Positions 60,090 to 64,000 of a DNA stretch of 64,000 nt are shown in pieces. Numbering within the stretch: the stretch's first letter is position 1; every line of letters begins with the position of its first letter. Origin of the DNA: Benincasa hispida (Eukaryota; Streptophyta; Magnoliopsida; Cucurbitales; Cucurbitaceae); NCBI RefSeq assembly GCF_009727055.1, contig NC_052350.1, positions 22,015,364 through 22,079,363 of the forward strand, in the 5' to 3' direction. The position numbers and the translations under genes are program-made. The notes under the pieces were generated by a model, which was not told the DNA's origin, searched no databases, and was given only the letters and a program-made list of their open reading frames with translations.

Positions 60090-62340
60090 TTTGGTAACCC
60101 ATTTTGGTGATATACCACCTATGTCTGGGGCAGTGTGCTTGAGAAAGATAAATTTACTATTTGTTGCTATCGTGATTCGCTCTAGGAGTGTATTGTATAA
60201 ACTAAATAGGAAGAATAAGTTCTAAGTGTAAGTGATGCGTTTATACTTTGATGCGTTTAAGTAAATATAACGCGTTGGGGCATCAGATATATGCAACAGA
60301 ACGCACACAACTCCTTCTAATGACGTTCAAGTTTTCCTAAACCAGACCCAAGTATAAATCTAATTTAGGTTCTAGGTAAATCCAGGGCCGAACTCAGGGA
60401 TTTAGTTAACCAAATGCAGACCTTGCGTTGTATCTTTGTAGGGGTTTTCCTAAATAAATGTGAGAAATGGGTTATTTACACTAAATTGTTGTGCCTGTGC
60501 AAGAGATGCAAAAGAGTTGAATAGTTAGTGATGAATCATGTGAGAATGGAGTTTAATGTAATTGGATGCGTCGGTCTAAGATGAATGTATACAAACCAGG
60601 ATGTGATGTGGATGAGATGGAGTGATTTGCTTATCTTTTGTTCATGCATTAGACTTCATTCAACATTTCTCAATGCAAATAACATACAAAACCTATCTCT
60701 AGGATGCATGCATCTAACACAGAATGCAATAGACACCAGTAAGTCTATCTCTAGCTGTACTAGGCGTCCTACTTGATGCAGCTTAGTTATTATTTCGAAC
60801 AATCTAAGTTAAGGTGCTTTTTACCAATTTGTCAAGTTGGCTTGAGCGTTAGAATGAAGTTTGGCATAAAGTATTAATGCATTCAACATAAACAAGAAAT
60901 AAACATAGCAAGTATGATGGATCAAATATATGAATTTTATAAAGAAACAGAGTCTTTATAGAAGCAATATTTAATCAAATGAGATGAAAGCGATAAATGA
61001 GATGAAGAAAACTGAGTCAAGCCAAAGAATACAATCTCTTGTATTTCTTTGGCTTAATCTCGTTGTGTACAATCACTTATATAGGAATTGGATGAAGTGT
61101 CTTTCTCAAGAGTGGCTTCCTCCGCTCCCTGACCGACGGTGGTGGTGATTCTCAACCCTTCTGATCGTCTGGCACCACAGCACAGCTTCTAAGAACTAAA
61201 ACTATGACTATAATATATAGAGAGTAAGGATCTTGATAATTTCCAAACTTCTTGACTCTGGAGGGACTTCATCTATTTATAGGCATTGGTCACGTCCACT
61301 TGGTGAATGGGCAGCATTAAAGTCCATGCCCAGGTCAACATTAAAGTTCATGCCCTGGTTAGCCGCCTGACTCTCGGAAGCTTTTCAGACGCTGCCTGCT
61401 GCGTGGAAGCTTTTCAGACGCCGCCTGTTGTAGGTGCCCATACTTGCAAGTGGTGATGTGACACAATCAGCCTGGAGTAATGAATCTTCTCTGTGTTGAA
61501 CTCCCTCCGACGCATGGCCTATGCGTTAAAGCTTTTCCTGCGGCACTTGTCTAATGTGTTAGCGTTAATCCTTGCATTGAAATCCTGCAATACAATGCGT
61601 TAGTAGCGCGATATTTAGTAATAAAACTTCTTTTACATGAGTTTGCTAATGTTTGAATAAATCCATGTGTTTCTTCTAAAAATGAGGAGAATTTACCATT
61701 AAAAACCTTAGTTGTTCCAACTTAAGAGCAAAAATAACTTGTATTTCTACAAGTTATCATTTACTAATATGAAAAGTCAATTATTTACGATGTTGTACTT
61801 ATTTATAAAGTAATGACAATTACAGTGACGCACGTGGAGCCTAATATTAATGAAGGATCATTTAGGCTCCTCTAAGTGTGAGACATCTTCTCACCAATGC
61901 TTTATCTTCCCACTTCAAATGAGGATCGCTTCACTTAGGCTCCCCTTAAGTTTGAGAACTCCTATTCAATCTATATTACCTTAGATCCCCTTAAAGATCA
62001 GAATCCCTTTTCAACCAATGATACCTTACGCCCCCCTTAAGGTCAAGGATTTCTTCTCATGATTGATTCAAAGACAACTCAATAACAATGAATGCCACTA
62101 AATACTGCTAAAACTTCTTGTTTTATGAACTCTTGAATCATAAAGACTTTGTTATTCAGTTACGATACACAATCGTACTTCACTCTTCACATAAAAGTGG
62201 AAACCCTAGCGAAGACAACTTCTTGCCTTTTAAATAGTACCGTGGAAAGAAGGAAACAACTTCCCATTCAAATACGACATACCATAAATAAGGAAAACAT
62301 CTCGAGAAATAAAGTCATGTAATTTTCCATAAAAAGAAAA
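60090..62340. repeat. Dispersed repeat unit, copy 2 (split by an LTR)
   Basis: Left part 60090-60232 has GAGAAAGATAAATTTACTA. Right part 61760-62340 has CATTTAGGCTCCTCTAAGTG, CTTAGGCTCCCCTTAAG and CCCCTTAAGGTCAAG. It is collinear with 57430-58270. The LTR at 60233-61759 lies between the parts. Confidence 0.5.
60233..61759 (-). mobile_element. Gypsy-type solo LTR (1.53 kb)
   Basis: Minus-strand start TGATAACTTGTAGAAATACA (61759) is the same palindromic head as at 45027; the end is ..AAACGCATCA (60233). The block AGGGCCGAACTCAGGGATTT near 60382 is equivalent to the GTCGAATCCACAGGGA block of the related LTR. The flanking five bases (GTAAG and TTTAC) do not match, so no TSD is confirmed. No coding sequence. 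Confidence 0.6.
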
Positions 62341-63559
62341 AATATTTTGTAGATCCAACTGTTGAATGAGAAATTTTAGACCAATCACAAGTTTCCACAT
62401 CATTTACTAAATTAAAAATGAAATTCCAAATCATTAAATTTGGACTCAATTAGGAGTTGACATATGTCCTGAATTAAAGTTGAAGACAAATTTCGATGAC
62501 GCCATGTGGTTTTATCATGACCGTTGAATCAGATAAGATTAATTTGACCCATTTTGATATTATTATTTGGGTCAAAGTCCAACTAAGTCCAAAAATAGGC
62601 TGAATTTGACCCAAATGTCAAATCAAGCCTAAATCCGATTAATTGGGCCCAAAAGCCAACCCCATGGACCAACCAAGCCCAAATCCAATTAATTGGGCCC
62701 AAAGGCCAGACCCATGGATCAACCAAGCCCACCTGTGAACTCCATAGATAGATAAGCTCTCCTCATTTGGAGAGGCCAACAATTCTATACTCCAGAGAGC
62801 TTATAGGGAATTTTCTATAACCAGAAGACTCCTTGACTCCTGAAGCTGATCACACCTGAAGACTGAAGTCCTTTGAAGATACAAGATACAAACATTCTGA
62901 AGACTGAAGTCCTTTGAAGATACAAGATACAAACATTCTGAAGACTGAAGTTCTTTGAAGATGCAAGCATTCTGAAGACTGAAGTCCTTTGAAGATACAA
63001 GCATTCTAAAGACTGAAGTCCTTTGAAGATACAAGCATTTTCTACATTCAGAGAGTCCAGAGAATTCATCAACAAGCAGAAGACTTCCAAGACTCCACTC
63101 CTAGAAGACAAGACCCTTGAAGACACAAAGAAGACTCTTTCAAGACTTCTACTTCAAGAATGTTCGGTGCTTTTTTTCTTCAAGTCAAGCACATTTACCC
63201 AACTGAGAGAGAATAAGAGGATCAAGTATTAGAGATCGAACCACATCGCATCAAATCAATTTCAATATCAACACCAACTCAAGTTCAACTCCACGAAACA
63301 AGTTTCTCCAGAAGCCCCGTGTGAACACCAACATCTTGAGAAACATCATGTGAGATATTTTCTATGATAACCACAAAACCAAAGGAACGAAAATGCCAAA
63401 TGCTCTTAAACAAAAATAGTCGATTCATAACTCCAACAAAACAAATGTAATGTGACTTGTATTTAACATAAGTGGCAAGATTGGTTATTAAAATCAGAAT
63501 CAGAAATTCACCAAAAGCCATGGAGCTAAGTGTCGCCAACAGAGGAACGAGGGACTCCT
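62341..63559 (+). repeat. LTR/leader of a Tat-type gypsy element
   Basis: Includes two copies of AATTAATTGGGCCCAAA-GCCA near 62636-62710, a 34/41-bp tandem array at 62858-63045, then CTTCAAGTCAAGCACATTTA and TTAGAGATCGAACCACATCG, phrases I associate with Tat/Ogre-like LTRs. The following gag supports this. The LTR start and the primer-binding site were not located. Confidence 0.55.
62858..63045. repeat. Tandem repeat, five units of 34 or 41 bp
   Basis: The core GAAGACTGAAGTCCTTTGAA begins at about 62858, 62899, 62940 (one T for C), 62974 and 63008. The first two units carry an extra ATACAAG-type 7-base block, giving 41 rather than 34 bases. Confidence 0.85.
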
Positions 63560-64000
63560 GAGCCACGAACCAAAGAAAGACAAGAAGAAAGTGAAGGGCA
63601 TCAAGAAAATTGTGAAAGGTGCCATAAAGAAATCAATGGTTTAATACGACCCCGTTGAAGTTCTCCTCGAAAGGGAAAGAGAAGAAGATAGAAAAGAAAG
63701 ATGAAGGAGGCGAAAGACATCGCCTAACCCTGAAGGAACAACAGGAAAAAGTCTATCCGTTCCTCGACTCTGATGTTGCGGATATGCTCGAGCAACTACT
63801 AGAGAACCACCTTATCCAGCTACCAGAATGTAAACGACCGGAATAGGCCGGCAAAGTGAATGATCCCAACTACTGCAAGTATCACAGGGTCGTTAGCCAC
63901 CCAGTTGAAAAATGTTTCGTACTGAAGGAATTGATCCTCAAATTGGCCTGTGAGAGGAAGATAGAGCTGGATCTAGAGGAGGTGGTCCAAACGAATCATG
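63560..64000 (+). pseudogene. Gypsy (Tat-like) gag, broken and cut by the window end
   Basis: A basic region KKDKKKVKGIKKIVKGAIKK is followed by a stop/frameshift near 63642. The next frame gives LKFSSKGKEKKIEKK, LTLKEQQEKVYPFLDSDV, MLEQLLENHLIQLPECKRP, a TAG stop at 63844, then NDPNYCKYHRVVSHPVEKCF and LKELILKL. The CKYHR..SHPVEKCF block is typical of plant Tat-lineage gag-pol. Two disabling breaks make it a pseudogene. It continues past 64000, so pol may lie beyond. Confidence 0.8.

Noticed and set aside
62858..63045. CRISPR-like array
   Set aside because: Units are contiguous tandem copies without unique spacers, and the genome is a plant's.

Overview
The window is nuclear DNA of a flowering plant. 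It shows split genes with GT..AG introns, long AT-rich intergenic stretches, Ty1/copia, Ty3/gypsy and LINE relics, and plant-only gene families. Dicot is likely; the family (perhaps Cucurbitaceae) is only an impression. Three protein genes are supported: (1) a TPR-like protein on the minus strand at 132-1245 (3 exons, 296 aa); (2) a CBL-interacting protein kinase best matching SOS2/CIPK24 on the plus strand at 29998-34193 (14 coding exons, 436 aa, every exon joined in frame); (3) a small secreted EPIDERMAL PATTERNING FACTOR-like (EPFL) peptide precursor on the minus strand at 35939-36414 (2 exons, 122 aa).

Nearly all the rest is transposon debris. 5.5-12.7 kb: a degraded minus-strand copia element whose reverse transcriptase region is present twice in tandem; it is interrupted by a 1.84-kb solo LTR. 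12.7-22.2 kb: non-coding retroelement sequence, a solo LTR with a perfect 5-bp target-site duplication (TSD), a 5'-truncated LINE, and a minus-strand LTR with primer-binding site and leader. 22.2-29.3 kb: AT-rich intergenic DNA with a minisatellite and an RNase H-like relic. 34.5-38.7 kb: intergenic DNA around EPFL, with a foldback element. 38.8-45.0 kb: a gypsy-type solo LTR split by a complete 4.67-kb LTR element with no pol gene (TSD ATCAT on both sides). 45.8-56.2 kb: a cluster of six related LTRs, two head to head and three truncated in tandem; one carries a hAT-type MITE and another a LINE with a 14-bp TSD. 56.2-64.0 kb: gypsy-type LTR sequence, ending in a broken Tat-like gag that runs off the window.

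The three genes do not form a pathway. SOS2/CIPK24 acts in Na+ homeostasis with a calcineurin-B-like Ca2+ sensor, the EPFL peptide is an apoplastic patterning signal, and the TPR protein has no known biochemical role. No undescribed gene system was found. The most important unusual item is technical: at 54343-54380 two copies of the 19-bp Tn5 mosaic end lie back to back, which points to a sequencing-library or assembly artefact inside the LINE.
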